This document shows positions 33,167 to 41,350 of a stretch of 57,186 nt of DNA, one piece after another (position 1 is the stretch's first letter; every line of letters begins with the position of its first letter). The notes under the pieces were generated by a model. The model was not told the DNA's origin. It saw only the letters and a list, made by a program, of their open reading frames with translations, and made no database searches. A program made the translations under genes and the position numbers. Source of the stretch: Spongiactinospora sp. TRM90649 (GTDB lineage: Bacteria > Actinomycetota > Actinomycetes > Streptosporangiales > Streptosporangiaceae); assembly GCF_029382225.1 (NCBI RefSeq), contig NZ_JARLTC010000023.1, positions 1 to 57,186 of the forward strand, given 5' to 3'.

Positions 33167-34594
33167 TCACCGCTTTTTGGCGAAGCGCTTTTCGCGGATC
33201 TTCATGCTGATGTCGATCGGGGAACCGGCGAAACCGAACTCTTCCCGCAGGCGGCGCTCGATGAACCGGCGATAGGTCTCCTCAAGGAAGCCCGAGGTGA
33301 ACAGCACGAACTTCGGCGGGTCGACCGACGCCTGGGTGGCGAAGAGGATCTTCGGCTGCTTGCCGCCCCGGACCGGCGGCGGGGTGGCCTGGACGAGCTC
33401 GGTGAGGAAGGCGTTGAGCCTGCTCGTGGGGACCCGGGTGGACCAGGATTCGAGGGCTCGCTCGATGGCCGGGACCAGGCGGTCGACGTGGCGGCCGGTC
33501 TTGGCGGAGATGTTGACCCGCAGCGCCCACGGAATGCGGACGAGCTGGCGGTCGATCTCCCGCTCCAGGTAGTAGCGGCGATCCTCGTCGACGAGGTCCC
33601 ACTTGTTGAACGCCACGACCACGCACCGGCCGGTCTCGATGACCAGGGAGATGATCCGGAGGTCCTGCTCGGTCAGCGGGTCGGAGGCGTCGATCAGGAC
33701 GACCGCGACCTCGGAGCGTTCGAGCGCGGCGCGGGTGCGCAGGCTGGCGTAGAAGTCGGCGCCCTGCAGCTCGCGGTCGCGGCGGCGGATGCCCGCGGTG
33801 TCGATGAAGCGCCAGGTCTTCCCGCCCAGCTCGACCAGCTCGTCGACCGGGTCGCGGGTGGTGCCCGCCATCGGGTCGACCAGCGCGCGCTCCTCGCCCG
33901 CCAGCTTGTTCAGCAGCGAGGACTTGCCCACGTTGGGCTTGCCCACCAGGGCGATCCTGCGGGGGCCGCGCTCGGCGCCGAAACGCTGCGCCGGGGCCTC
34001 TGGCAGAGCGTCGAGGATGGAGTCGAGGAGGTCGCCGCTGGCGCGCCCGTGCAGCGCGGAGACCGGCTGCGGGGCGCCGATGCCGAGCGACCAAAGCGCC
34101 CCGGCCTCAAGCTCCATGCGCTGGTCGTCGACCTTGTTGGCGGCCAGGACCACGGGCTTGCCGGAGCGCCGCAGCACGCGGGCGACGGCCTCGTCGGCGT
34201 CGGTGATGCCGACGGTGGCGTCGGTGACGAACAGGATCACGTCGGCCAGCTCGACCGCCACCTGGGCCTGGTCGGCGATGCGCAGCGCCATGCCGGTGGC
34301 GTCGGGGTCCCAGCCGCCGGTATCGACGACGGTGAACCTGCGGCCACGCCAGGTGGCCTCGTAGGTGACCCGGTCACGGGTCACTCCCGGCACGTCTTCC
34401 ACGACCGCCTCCCGGCGGCCGATGATGCGGTTGACCAGGGTGGACTTGCCGACGTTCGGACGGCCGACCACGGCCACCACCGGCAGCGGGCCCGAGGCGG
34501 CCTCTTCCTCCGCGGCGTCCCGCTCGGTGGTCTCGTCAGGCTCGTCGCCGAGGTCGAACTCCACCCAGCCCTCGTCGAACTGCTCCCCCGTCAC
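33167..34594 (-). CDS. der: Ribosome biogenesis GTPase Der (EngA)
   Basis: A 475-residue double-GTPase essential for 50S assembly. First G domain: GRPNVGKS, DTGGW, NKVD. Second: GKPNVGKS, DTAGI, NKWD. The C-terminal KH-like domain follows. A 35-residue acidic N-terminal extension is typical of actinobacterial Der. GTG 34594 overlaps the cmk stop (GTGA), with AAAGGAAAG upstream. It is the last gene of the conserved minus-strand block. Confidence 0.96.
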   Translation of the reverse strand: MTGEQFDEGWVEFDLGDEPDETTERDAAEEEAASGPLPVVAVVGRPNVGKSTLVNRIIGRREAVVEDVPGVTRDRVTYEATWRGRRFTVVDTGGWDPDATGMALRIADQAQVAVELADVILFVTDATVGITDADEAVARVLRRSGKPVVLAANKVDDQRMELEAGALWSLGIGAPQPVSALHGRASGDLLDSILDALPEAPAQRFGAERGPRRIALVGKPNVGKSSLLNKLAGEERALVDPMAGTTRDPVDELVELGGKTWRFIDTAGIRRRDRELQGADFYASLRTRAALERSEVAVVLIDASDPLTEQDLRIISLVIETGRCVVVAFNKWDLVDEDRRYYLEREIDRQLVRIPWALRVNISAKTGRHVDRLVPAIERALESWSTRVPTSRLNAFLTELVQATPPPVRGGKQPKILFATQASVDPPKFVLFTSGFLEETYRRFIERRLREEFGFAGSPIDISMKIREKRFAKKR

Positions 34595-35247
34595 GTTCTT
34601 TCCTTTACCAGTCGCAGGACCTCGGCGATCACTTCGTCGAGGGTGAGGGCCGTGGTGTCGAGCTCGACCGCGTCACCGGCCTTCGCCAGGGGGTCGGCCT
34701 TGCGGGTGGAGTCGAGCGCGTCACGCGTGGCCATGGCGGCCCGCTGGGCCTCCACGGTGGTGCCGCTCAGCTCCGCCGTACGGCGGAGGGCCCGGGCCTC
34801 GGCGCTGGCCGTCAGGTAGATCTTGACCTGCGCGGCAGGGGCCACCACGGTGCCGATGTCGCGGCCTTCGACCACGATGTCGCCAGAGCCGATGACGGCC
34901 CGCTGCTCGGCGACCAGCCGGGCGCGGATCTCGGGTACGGCGCTGACCGCCGAGACGGCGGCGGTGACCTTCGCCTCGCGGATCGGGGCGGCGACGTCGG
35001 TTCCGTCCACGTGGACGGTGGGCGCGTCGGGGTCGGTGCCGATGGCGAGCACCGGGTCGGCGGCGCGGGCGGCGATCGCCGCCGGGTCGGTGAGGTCGGC
35101 GTCGTGCCGGAGCATCCACCAGGTGACCGCGCGGTACATCGCCCCCGTGTCGAGGTAGCGAAGCCCCAGCGCCCTGGCGACGCCTCGGGAAGCGCTGGAC
35201 TTGCCCGATCCGGAAGGACCGTCCATGGCGACGACGAGTCCGGTCAC
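34591..35247 (-). CDS. cmk: Cytidylate kinase
   Basis: A 218-residue kinase that phosphorylates CMP and dCMP. It has the P-loop GPSGSGKSSASRGVA (about 10-24), YLDTGAMYRAVTW at the substrate site, VVEGRDIGTVV, and the arginine-rich lid. It starts at GTG 35247 behind AAGGAGAG. Coupled to der downstream, as in most actinomycetes; the usual upstream neighbour tyrA is displaced by the carotenoid oxygenase/regulator pair. Confidence 0.95.
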   Translation of the reverse strand: MTGLVVAMDGPSGSGKSSASRGVARALGLRYLDTGAMYRAVTWWMLRHDADLTDPAAIAARAADPVLAIGTDPDAPTVHVDGTDVAAPIREAKVTAAVSAVSAVPEIRARLVAEQRAVIGSGDIVVEGRDIGTVVAPAAQVKIYLTASAEARALRRTAELSGTTVEAQRAAMATRDALDSTRKADPLAKAGDAVELDTTALTLDEVIAEVLRLVKERT

Positions 35248-35286
35248 GGCCTCTCCTTGCGCTCAGCGATGTGTTCGCAGACGAGG

Positions 35287-35874
35287 CTACCGGTCTTTCG
35301 GAGCGTTCGAGGTTTCGGCGGCGGGCTGGTCGGTGACGGGGTAGCAGACGAGGGCGACCCGGAACGTGGAGCCCTCCGCTCCGCCGTACTTCTCGAACAG
35401 GCCGCGCATGGCCTCGCCCAGATCGGCCAGGAACTCCGGGCGGCGCTCCTCCGCCAGGCAGACCTCGCCGGAGATGCCCAGTGAGGGCAGGTCGGTGGCG
35501 GTGCGGTCGATCCTGGCGATGTCGGCCTGGACCTCCTCGACCAGGCTCAGCACGTATCCCAGGCTGAGCCGGTCCTCGGAGCGGCGCGGGCCGATCCGGC
35601 CGACGAGCGCGGGCGACAACCAGTAGGAGCGGGCCACCGCCTGGTAGACGCCCTCACTGATGCCGCGCACCCGGCGTTCGCCGACCTGCTCGGCCAGGCC
35701 GACCGCGACGAGCTGCTTGACGTGGTAGTAGACCCGCTGCGGAGTCTGGCCGAGTTCCCTGGCCACCTCGGTGCAGGAGCGCGGCTCGGCGAGCCGGCGG
35801 AGCACCTCCACGCGCACGGGTTTGAGCAGCGCCTCGGCCTGCTCCAGCCGGTCCAGGTAGATGACGTCCTTCAT
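35287..35874 (-). CDS. Winged-helix (ArsR-like) transcriptional regulator
   Basis: A 195-residue protein. The first 80 residues form a winged helix with LLKPVRVEVLRRLAEPRSCT and VARELGQTPQRVYYHVKQLV (recognition helix). The remaining 110 residues are an uncharacterised C-terminal domain that could bind a ligand. No metal-binding Cys pair of the ArsR type is seen in the DNA-binding part. No ribosome binding site is apparent before ATG 35874. A perfect 16-base palindrome lies 12 bases upstream, suggesting autoregulation. The carotenoid oxygenase gene lies immediately upstream on the same strand. Confidence 0.82.
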   Translation of the reverse strand: MKDVIYLDRLEQAEALLKPVRVEVLRRLAEPRSCTEVARELGQTPQRVYYHVKQLVAVGLAEQVGERRVRGISEGVYQAVARSYWLSPALVGRIGPRRSEDRLSLGYVLSLVEEVQADIARIDRTATDLPSLGISGEVCLAEERRPEFLADLGEAMRGLFEKYGGAEGSTFRVALVCYPVTDQPAAETSNAPKDR

Positions 35875-35885
35875 TACAAGAGCAA

Positions 35886-35901
35886 GCTTTTACGTAAAAG
35901 C
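35886..35901. promoter_or_regulatory. 16-base perfect palindrome, likely autoregulatory operator
   Basis: GCTTTTACGTAAAAGC is its own reverse complement. It lies 12 bases upstream of the winged-helix regulator start and 24 bases past the carotenoid oxygenase stop. Being AT-rich in a GC-rich genome, it is unlikely by chance. It is most simply the binding site of the adjacent regulator. Confidence 0.7.
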
Positions 35902-35924
35902 CTGTTTTGTCAATCCTGTTTCGC

Positions 35925-37325
35925 TCAGTGCGTGTCGGGAATGAATCCGCCGTGAAAGCCCAGCGGCACCCGTGCCGGGAGGTGCACCGTGGCGACCGGG
36001 TCGCCCTCGAAGTCCTGGGCGGAGAGAATGACCAGGTCGGCGGCCCCACGATCGGGGTTATGGACGTAGGTCATGACATATCCGTCGTCTTCTACGCCTT
36101 CCTCGCTTGAGCTGGGATCTGCGGGCACGAAGACCGGCTCCCCCGCGTACGCGTCGCGCGGGAATCGGTGCGCCTCGTGGCCGCCCGTCCGCAGGTCGTG
36201 CTTGAGCAGCGCCGCGCCGAACGCCTCCGGCGGCAGGTCTTCGAGATCATCGGCGCCGCGCGGCAGTTGCGCCCGCAGCTCCTCGGTGACCACGGTGTAG
36301 CCGTACCGGTGCTGCCGGGCCGTCCTGCGGTCGTCGATCCGCGGGAACTCCTGGTTGCGGTCGTCCAGGCGGGTTCGTACCGCCTTACCGGTGGCGGTGT
36401 CGAGCACCCAGCGGTCCAGGGCCGGAGGGCCGCCCGCGTCGAGCCTGGCGTCCACGAACAGCCGGTCGTAGGCCACCACGTCGACCACCACGCGATCGCC
36501 GTCCTCGTAGGCGTTGAGCGTGTGGAAGACCCAGCAGGGATCGACCTCGAACCAGCGCACCCGCGCCCCGTCGCCGTCACGGGGCAGCAGCCCGACCCGC
36601 GCCGGGTGCCGGTCGTCCCAGGCGTACGGCATGCGGATCCCCGCCTCCAGGGCCGCCACGCTGAACGTGACCGGCAGGTCGTACAGCACCACGTACCGGT
36701 CGGTGAGCCCGAAGTCGTGCATCATCGGCCCGTCCTCGACGGCGACGTCCACCGCCCGCACGACCCGCCCCGCCGCGTCCGCCACCACGTGCTGGACGAC
36801 GTCGGGACGCCCGAAGTAGTAGCAGACCGCGTGCAGCTCACCGGTGCGCGGATCGAGCTTGGAGTGCGCGGTGAAGCCGCCCGGCAGCGAGCCCCCGAAG
36901 TCGCACCGGCCGACCGTGTCCAGCTCGTACGTCAGTTCCACCGCGGGGAACCCGGCCTCCACCAGGGCCAGGGTGCGGCCCGCGTGGCCGATCACGTGGG
37001 TGTTGGCCGCGAAGTCCATGCCCTCGAAGCGGGGGCCGGGGCGCGGGGTCTCCCCCAGGCTCAGCGCCACGGCGTCGGAGCGTACCCAGCGGTTGCGGTA
37101 CCACTCGGCCCTGCCGTCGCGCAGGCGCACGCCGTGCACCATGCCCTCGCCGGTGAACAGGTGCTGGTTCGGCTCTTCGAGGTTCAGCGGATTGGGGCCG
37201 TTGCGCAGGAAGCGCCCGTTCAGCCGGTCGGGCAGGGTGCCCGTGACCGGCAGGTCGAACGCGGTGATCTCCTCGGTGACGGGGACGTACCCGCCTCGGA
37301 AAGGGGTCTGGACGGCACTCGGCAC
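35925..37325 (-). CDS. Carotenoid cleavage oxygenase (RPE65/lignostilbene family)
   Basis: A 466-residue non-haem iron dioxygenase. The four iron-binding histidines are visible in TAHSKLD, MMHDFGLT, VFHTLNAYEDGD and GFHGGFIPD. The family opening LNGRFLRNGPNPL and TGEGMVHGV are also present. It would cleave a carotenoid or stilbene double bond with oxygen. I place the start at GTG 37325 because GGAGGT lies just upstream. It sits between tyrA and cmk, an unusual place, with the winged-helix regulator directly downstream. A GGTAAC inverted repeat precedes it. Confidence 0.9.
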   Translation of the reverse strand: MPSAVQTPFRGGYVPVTEEITAFDLPVTGTLPDRLNGRFLRNGPNPLNLEEPNQHLFTGEGMVHGVRLRDGRAEWYRNRWVRSDAVALSLGETPRPGPRFEGMDFAANTHVIGHAGRTLALVEAGFPAVELTYELDTVGRCDFGGSLPGGFTAHSKLDPRTGELHAVCYYFGRPDVVQHVVADAAGRVVRAVDVAVEDGPMMHDFGLTDRYVVLYDLPVTFSVAALEAGIRMPYAWDDRHPARVGLLPRDGDGARVRWFEVDPCWVFHTLNAYEDGDRVVVDVVAYDRLFVDARLDAGGPPALDRWVLDTATGKAVRTRLDDRNQEFPRIDDRRTARQHRYGYTVVTEELRAQLPRGADDLEDLPPEAFGAALLKHDLRTGGHEAHRFPRDAYAGEPVFVPADPSSSEEGVEDDGYVMTYVHNPDRGAADLVILSAQDFEGDPVATVHLPARVPLGFHGGFIPDTH

Positions 37326-37339
37326 GAGGACCTCCGAAA

Positions 37340-37373
37340 GGTAACGTCGTTGTTCTTTGGTAACAACGTTACC
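37340..37373. promoter_or_regulatory. Operator-like repeats before the carotenoid oxygenase
   Basis: GGTAAC-AAC-GTTACC at 37359-37373 is a perfect 6+3+6 inverted repeat. A further GGTAACG half site lies at 37340-37346, so GGTAAC occurs twice in direct orientation. The group is 15-48 bases upstream of the start codon. It differs from the palindrome before the regulator gene, so a second regulator may be involved. Confidence 0.65.
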
Positions 37374-37389
37374 ACCTCGGCGCGCGAAA

Positions 37390-37414
37390 AGCCCGGGCGA
37401 TCGGCGCCCGGGCT
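37390..37414 (-). terminator. Intrinsic terminator downstream of tyrA
   Basis: A 10-bp perfect GC stem (37390-37399 with 37405-37414) and a 5-base loop, followed on the minus strand by CTTTT. It lies 13 bases past the tyrA stop and isolates tyrA from the carotenoid oxygenase gene. Confidence 0.8.
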
Positions 37415-37426
37415 CAAAACGGTCCG

Positions 37427-38539
37427 TCAGGGCAGGTGCCAGCCGTTCGCGCGCAACGCCTCGGCCAGCGCGGCCGCCGCCTGCGGCTGCACGAACAGCT
37501 CGGCGGCGCCCAGCGGCAGCCCGGGGGCGTGCTCCAGCCGGACGTCCTCGATGTTGACCCCGGCCTCCTCGGCCGCCTGGAACAGCCGGGCCAGCTCGCC
37601 CGGACGGTCTCCGATGATCACCTGAATGACGGTGTAGACGCTCGCCGGGCCACCGTGCTTGCCGGGAATCCGGTCGGTGCCGGCCACGCCGCGTTCCAGC
37701 AGCGCGGTCACCCAGGGCATTCCCATGGGATCCGCGCCCTCCTCCGCTCGCCGGCCGGGCTCGGCCGCCTCGCGGAGCGCCGCCGCCGCCGCGGCGAGGT
37801 CGGCCGCCACGGCCTCCAGCACGTTCGCCACCGGAAGCGCGTTGCCGGACAGAATGCCCGTCCACAGCGCCGGATCGCCCGCGGCGATGCGGGTGACGTC
37901 GCGGACCCCCTGACCGGCCAGGCCGAGCGCGGTCTCCGGCGCCTCGGCCAGCCGGGCGGCCACCGCCGCCGCCGTGACGTGGGGCGCGTGCGACACGACC
38001 GCGACGGCACGGTCGTGCTCCTCCGCGCCGACCCTGACCGCCTCGGCCCCGCAGAGCTTGATCAGCGCGAGGAGCGTGTCGACGGCCGCGGGAGAGGTCT
38101 CGTCGGTCGGGCAGTACGCCCAGGGCCGCCCGAGGAACAGATCGGCCCTGGCCGCCGCCGGACCCGACCTCTCACGGCCCGCGAGCGGATGCCCGGCCAC
38201 GTAGTCGCCGAGGTCGCACCCGAGCCGCTCCGCCTCCGCCAGCGGCAGCGCCTTCACGCTGGCCACGTCGGTGTAGTAGCGGGCGGCACCGCGCCGCTGC
38301 AGCGCGAGCAGCTCGGCCGCCACGTACTGCGGCGGGACCGCGATCACCGCGAGGTCGGCGGCGGGCGCGCCCTCCTGCGCGGACCACTCCAGGCCCGCGC
38401 CCAGCTCGCTGGCCAGGCGCGCGGCACGCGGATCGAGGTCGGCGAGATGGACCTCGACCCCGTGCTCGCGCAGCGCGAGGGCGATGGAGGTGCCGATCAG
38501 CCCGGTGCCGACCACCAGCACCCGCTCCAGGCCGCTCAT
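37427..38539 (-). CDS. tyrA: Prephenate dehydrogenase with ACT domain
   Basis: A 370-residue enzyme that converts prephenate to 4-hydroxyphenylpyruvate for tyrosine synthesis. The N-terminal Rossmann motif is VLVVGTGLIGTSIALAL. The catalytic-domain segments GHPLAGRERSG and VVSHAPHVTAAAVAARLA are conserved. A C-terminal ACT domain (from about 300, VIQVIIGDRPGELARLFQAAEEAGVNIEDV in overlapping pieces) implies feedback by an aromatic amino acid. The ATG at 38539 begins at the Rossmann fold; an ATG at 38578 would add 13 residues. It follows aroH, the chorismate mutase supplying its substrate. Confidence 0.93.
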   Translation of the reverse strand: MSGLERVLVVGTGLIGTSIALALREHGVEVHLADLDPRAARLASELGAGLEWSAQEGAPAADLAVIAVPPQYVAAELLALQRRGAARYYTDVASVKALPLAEAERLGCDLGDYVAGHPLAGRERSGPAAARADLFLGRPWAYCPTDETSPAAVDTLLALIKLCGAEAVRVGAEEHDRAVAVVSHAPHVTAAAVAARLAEAPETALGLAGQGVRDVTRIAAGDPALWTGILSGNALPVANVLEAVAADLAAAAAALREAAEPGRRAEEGADPMGMPWVTALLERGVAGTDRIPGKHGGPASVYTVIQVIIGDRPGELARLFQAAEEAGVNIEDVRLEHAPGLPLGAAELFVQPQAAAALAEALRANGWHLP

Positions 38540-38605
38540 CGGGCCGCCCGCCGGGCGAGGATCCGCGAGGAACGGCATGTCGTGCTCATCATGATCTGTT
38601 CGCTG

Positions 38606-38672
38606 CTCTACTGGATGTACTGGATTTACTGGAATCTACTGAGCGATCTGTTGGGCGATCTACTGGGCGATG
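38606..38672. repeat. Degenerate tandem repeats at the aroH 3' end
   Basis: Three 9-base units ending TACTGG (38606-38632) are followed, after a partial copy, by 12-base units of the form GGGCGATCTACT (38641-38664 and a partial third). They span the aroH stop codon and the aroH-tyrA spacer. The last repeat encodes the end of AroH (DIAQ). They look like a local duplication tract, not a terminator. Confidence 0.7.
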
Positions 38673-39019
38673 TCCACGCGGAGCGCGACCGCGCCCCGCA
38701 GGTAGACGTGATGGATCTGCTGGCGCGGCCGGTCGCTCTCCACGTGGGCCATCAGCCGCACCACGCGGGGCAGCGCGCCGGGGACGTCGATCTCCGACGC
38801 GCAGATCAGCGGTACGTCGTGGAAGCCCAGCTTGCGCGCGGCCAGCGCGGGGAACTCCGAGGTGAGGTCGGGCGTCGAGGTGAAGATCACACTGATCACG
38901 TCGTCGGTGGTCAGCTCGTTGCGCGACATCACCTCGGAGACCAGTTCGGTGACCGCTGACAGGATCGCCTCCCGGTCGTCGGAATCGATCTGTGTCGCAC
39001 CGCGGATCGCCCGCACCAT
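38660..39019 (-). CDS. aroH: Chorismate mutase, AroH type
   Basis: A 119-residue enzyme of the trimeric AroH class: it opens VRAIRGATQIDSDDREAILSA and has FTSTPDLTSEFPA and a C-terminal HHVYLRGAVALR. It converts chorismate to prephenate, the substrate of TyrA encoded next. ATG 39019 has AAGGGG upstream. The stop codon lies inside a tandem repeat tract, so the C-terminus may vary between strains. Confidence 0.94.
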   Translation of the reverse strand: MVRAIRGATQIDSDDREAILSAVTELVSEVMSRNELTTDDVISVIFTSTPDLTSEFPALAARKLGFHDVPLICASEIDVPGALPRVVRLMAHVESDRPRQQIHHVYLRGAVALRVDIAQ

Positions 39020-39077
39020 CGTTCATCCCCTTCTCGAAGCGCCCCGATTCGGCAGCGCACGGGCCGTGCCGGGAAGG

Positions 39078-40754
39078 CTACAGCCCGACAGCAGCATACA
39101 GTTCGCCGATCTCCGTCAGCGTGAGGGCACGCAGCGTCCCGCTCTTCAGACGGCCCATCTTGACCGGTCCGAACTCGATCCTCGCCAGGTCGATGACCGA
39201 GTGGCCGACCTCGGCGAGCATGCGCCGCACGATGTGCTTGCGGCCCTCGTGCAGCACGATCTCCACGAGCGCCTGCTGGCCGTGCTCCTGGACGATCTTG
39301 AAGTCGTCGGCCTTGGCGATGCCGTCCTCCAGCTCGACGCCGTCGCGCAGGATGCGGCCCAGGCCGCGCTCGATGGTGCCGTTCACCTTGGCCCAGTACT
39401 TCTTCCGCACGCCGTAGCTGGGGTGGGTGAGCCGGTTGGCCAGCTCGCCGTCGTTGGTGAGCAGGATCAGGCCCTCGGTCTCGGTGTCGAGACGGCCGAC
39501 GTGGAACAGCCGCTCCTGGCGGTCGACCACGTAGTCGGCCAGGGACGGGCGTCCCTCGGGGTCGGACATGGTGCTGACCACGCCGATCGGCTTGTTGATC
39601 GCGAAGTAGACGAGGTCGGGGGCGGTGGGGACGCGCTTGCCGTCCACGTGGATGATCTGCTTCGCGGGATCGACCCTGGCGCCGAACCTGCGGACCACCT
39701 GGCCGTCCACGGTGACCCGGCCCTCGCCGATCATCTCCTCGCAGGCCCGCCTGCTGGCCACGCCCGCCTGGGCGAGGACCTTCTGCAGCCGGGTGCCGTC
39801 GGGGACCTCGGTGGTGTCGCGCTCGTCGGTGTAGCCGTCGGGGAACAGGGCGCGGTCGCGGATCGGCTGCTGGGCGCTCTTGAAGCCCTCGCCGGAGGCC
39901 CGCTCGGGCCTGCGATCGGAAGGTCGCTCATAGGAGCGCTGGGCCGGCCGCTCGGGACGCCCGCGCCGGTCGGCGCGCGCCGCCGAGTCGGGACGGCCGG
40001 ACCGCTCGCCGCGCACGGGCCGCTCGCGGCCCTCGCCGCCGGGACGCCCGAACCGGGAGCGGGAGCCCTCGGGCCTGCCCCCGATCGTGCGCACCTCGTC
40101 TCGCGACCCCCACCCGCCACGCGGCCGGTCGTCACGAGAGCCATAGCCACCGGAGGAACGCCGGTCGTCGCGCTGCCGGTGGTCGTCACGGGGACGGTAG
40201 TCGTCGCGCGGGCCGGAGGAACGGGCCGGACGGCGGTCGTCACGAGAGCCATAGCCACCCGACGACCGCTGGTCGTCACGGGAACCGTAACCACCGGAGG
40301 AACGCCGGTCGTCACGGGAACCGTAACCGCCCGAGGAACGCCGGTCGTCACGCGGGCGGAAGTCGTCACGCGGGCCGGAGGAACGGGCGGGGCGGCGGTC
40401 ATCATGGGAGCCATAACCACCCGAGGAACGCCGATCGTCACGGGAACCGTACCCACCGGACGAACGCCGGTCGTCGCTCGGACGCCGATCGTCGCGCGAA
40501 CCGTAGCCGCCCTGGGAGCGGCGGTCGTCGCGCGGGGTGTCTCTGGGGTCCTGACGGGGGCCTCTGGGGCCCGAGGACCTGGTGCCGCGGTCGGACTCCC
40601 GCCTGCCGGAGTACGGCGTGCCGTATCCGTCTCTGGAGCCGCCGCGGGACGCGCGGAAGGATCCGCGCCCGGCGTCGCCGCCGCTGCCGGGGCCGCCACG
40701 GGCCCCTGAACGCCGACCGCGTCCATCACCGGACGGGGTGCGTCTGTCGTTCAC
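39078..40754 (-). CDS. rluB: 23S rRNA pseudouridine synthase (RluB/RsuA type) with long disordered N-terminus
   Basis: 558 residues. The C-terminal 245 residues are a normal RsuA/RluB enzyme: an S4 domain (TRLQKVLAQAGVASRRACEEMI) and the catalytic Asp in GRLDTETEGLILLTNDG. The first about 300 residues are low-complexity Arg, Gly, Asp, Ser and Tyr repeats, with many copies of DDRRSSGGYGSR and variants (DNA 40130-40530). Such RGG-like tails bind RNA or condense. GTG 40754 overlaps the scpB stop (GTGA) with GGAGGAG upstream. Usual RluB is about 250-300 residues, so the tail doubles the size. Confidence 0.92.
   Translation of the reverse strand: MNDRRTPSGDGRGRRSGARGGPGSGGDAGRGSFRASRGGSRDGYGTPYSGRRESDRGTRSSGPRGPRQDPRDTPRDDRRSQGGYGSRDDRRPSDDRRSSGGYGSRDDRRSSGGYGSHDDRRPARSSGPRDDFRPRDDRRSSGGYGSRDDRRSSGGYGSRDDQRSSGGYGSRDDRRPARSSGPRDDYRPRDDHRQRDDRRSSGGYGSRDDRPRGGWGSRDEVRTIGGRPEGSRSRFGRPGGEGRERPVRGERSGRPDSAARADRRGRPERPAQRSYERPSDRRPERASGEGFKSAQQPIRDRALFPDGYTDERDTTEVPDGTRLQKVLAQAGVASRRACEEMIGEGRVTVDGQVVRRFGARVDPAKQIIHVDGKRVPTAPDLVYFAINKPIGVVSTMSDPEGRPSLADYVVDRQERLFHVGRLDTETEGLILLTNDGELANRLTHPSYGVRKKYWAKVNGTIERGLGRILRDGVELEDGIAKADDFKIVQEHGQQALVEIVLHEGRKHIVRRMLAEVGHSVIDLARIEFGPVKMGRLKSGTLRALTLTEIGELYAAVGL
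40130..40530. repeat. Coding tandem repeats of the rluB N-terminal tail
   Basis: Degenerate units of about 36-45 bases encode repeated DDRRSSGGYGSR peptides. Two longer segments with RPARSSGPRDDxRPRDD also recur. The repeats stay in frame. Confidence 0.85.
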
Positions 40755-41350
40755 TTGCTCTCCTCCAGGTTCTCCACGTCCTCCGGCAGGAAGGGCGCCA
40801 GCTCGGGAAGTTCGCCGAGGTCGCGCAGGCCCAGCCGTTCGAGGAAGTAGGAAGTGGTCCGGTAGAGCACGGCTTGGCTCTCCGGATCGGTGCCGGCCTC
40901 TTCGACCAGCCCTCTGGCGACGAGGGTCCGCATGACCCCGTCGCTGTTCACGCCGCGGATGGCCGAGATCCTGGCCCGGCTCACCGGCTGGCGGTAGGCC
41001 ACCACGGACAGGGTCTCCAGCGCCGCCTGGGTGAGGCGGGTCTGCTGGCCGTCGCGGACGAAACGCTCCACGACGGGGGCGCACTCGGCCCGCGTGTAGT
41101 AACGCCAGCCGCCCGCGACCTCTCGCAGATCGAAACCCCGTCCGGCCGCCGAGTATTCCGCCGCGAGCCCGCGCAGGGCCTCGGCGATCTCGTGGGTGGG
41201 GCGTTCCAGGACCTGGGCCAGCGTGATCTCGGGCACCGGCTCGTCCACGACGAGCAGGATCGCTTCAAGGGCCGCGGCGAGCGGAGGCTCGCCAGGCGCG
41301 GCGCCGTCGTCGTGCTCGGCCGGCGCCGCGTCGTTGATCGGCTCACTCAT
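40751..41350 (-). CDS. scpB: Segregation and condensation protein B
   Basis: A 199-residue ScpB, two winged-helix domains (about 25-100 and 105-180) with the family segments ALEAILLVVDEPV and LSVVAYRQPVSRARISAIRGVNSDGV. It joins ScpA in the kleisin complex that bridges SMC heads for chromosome condensation. The start overlaps the scpA end by 8 bases and the stop overlaps the rluB start. Confidence 0.95.
   Translation of the reverse strand: MSEPINDAAPAEHDDGAAPGEPPLAAALEAILLVVDEPVPEITLAQVLERPTHEIAEALRGLAAEYSAAGRGFDLREVAGGWRYYTRAECAPVVERFVRDGQQTRLTQAALETLSVVAYRQPVSRARISAIRGVNSDGVMRTLVARGLVEEAGTDPESQAVLYRTTSYFLERLGLRDLGELPELAPFLPEDVENLEESK

Noticed and set aside
40130..40530. A CRISPR-like impression from regular repeats
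   Set aside because: The repeats are degenerate, in frame, and encode the Arg/Gly/Tyr tail of the pseudouridine synthase; there are no constant repeats with unique spacers.
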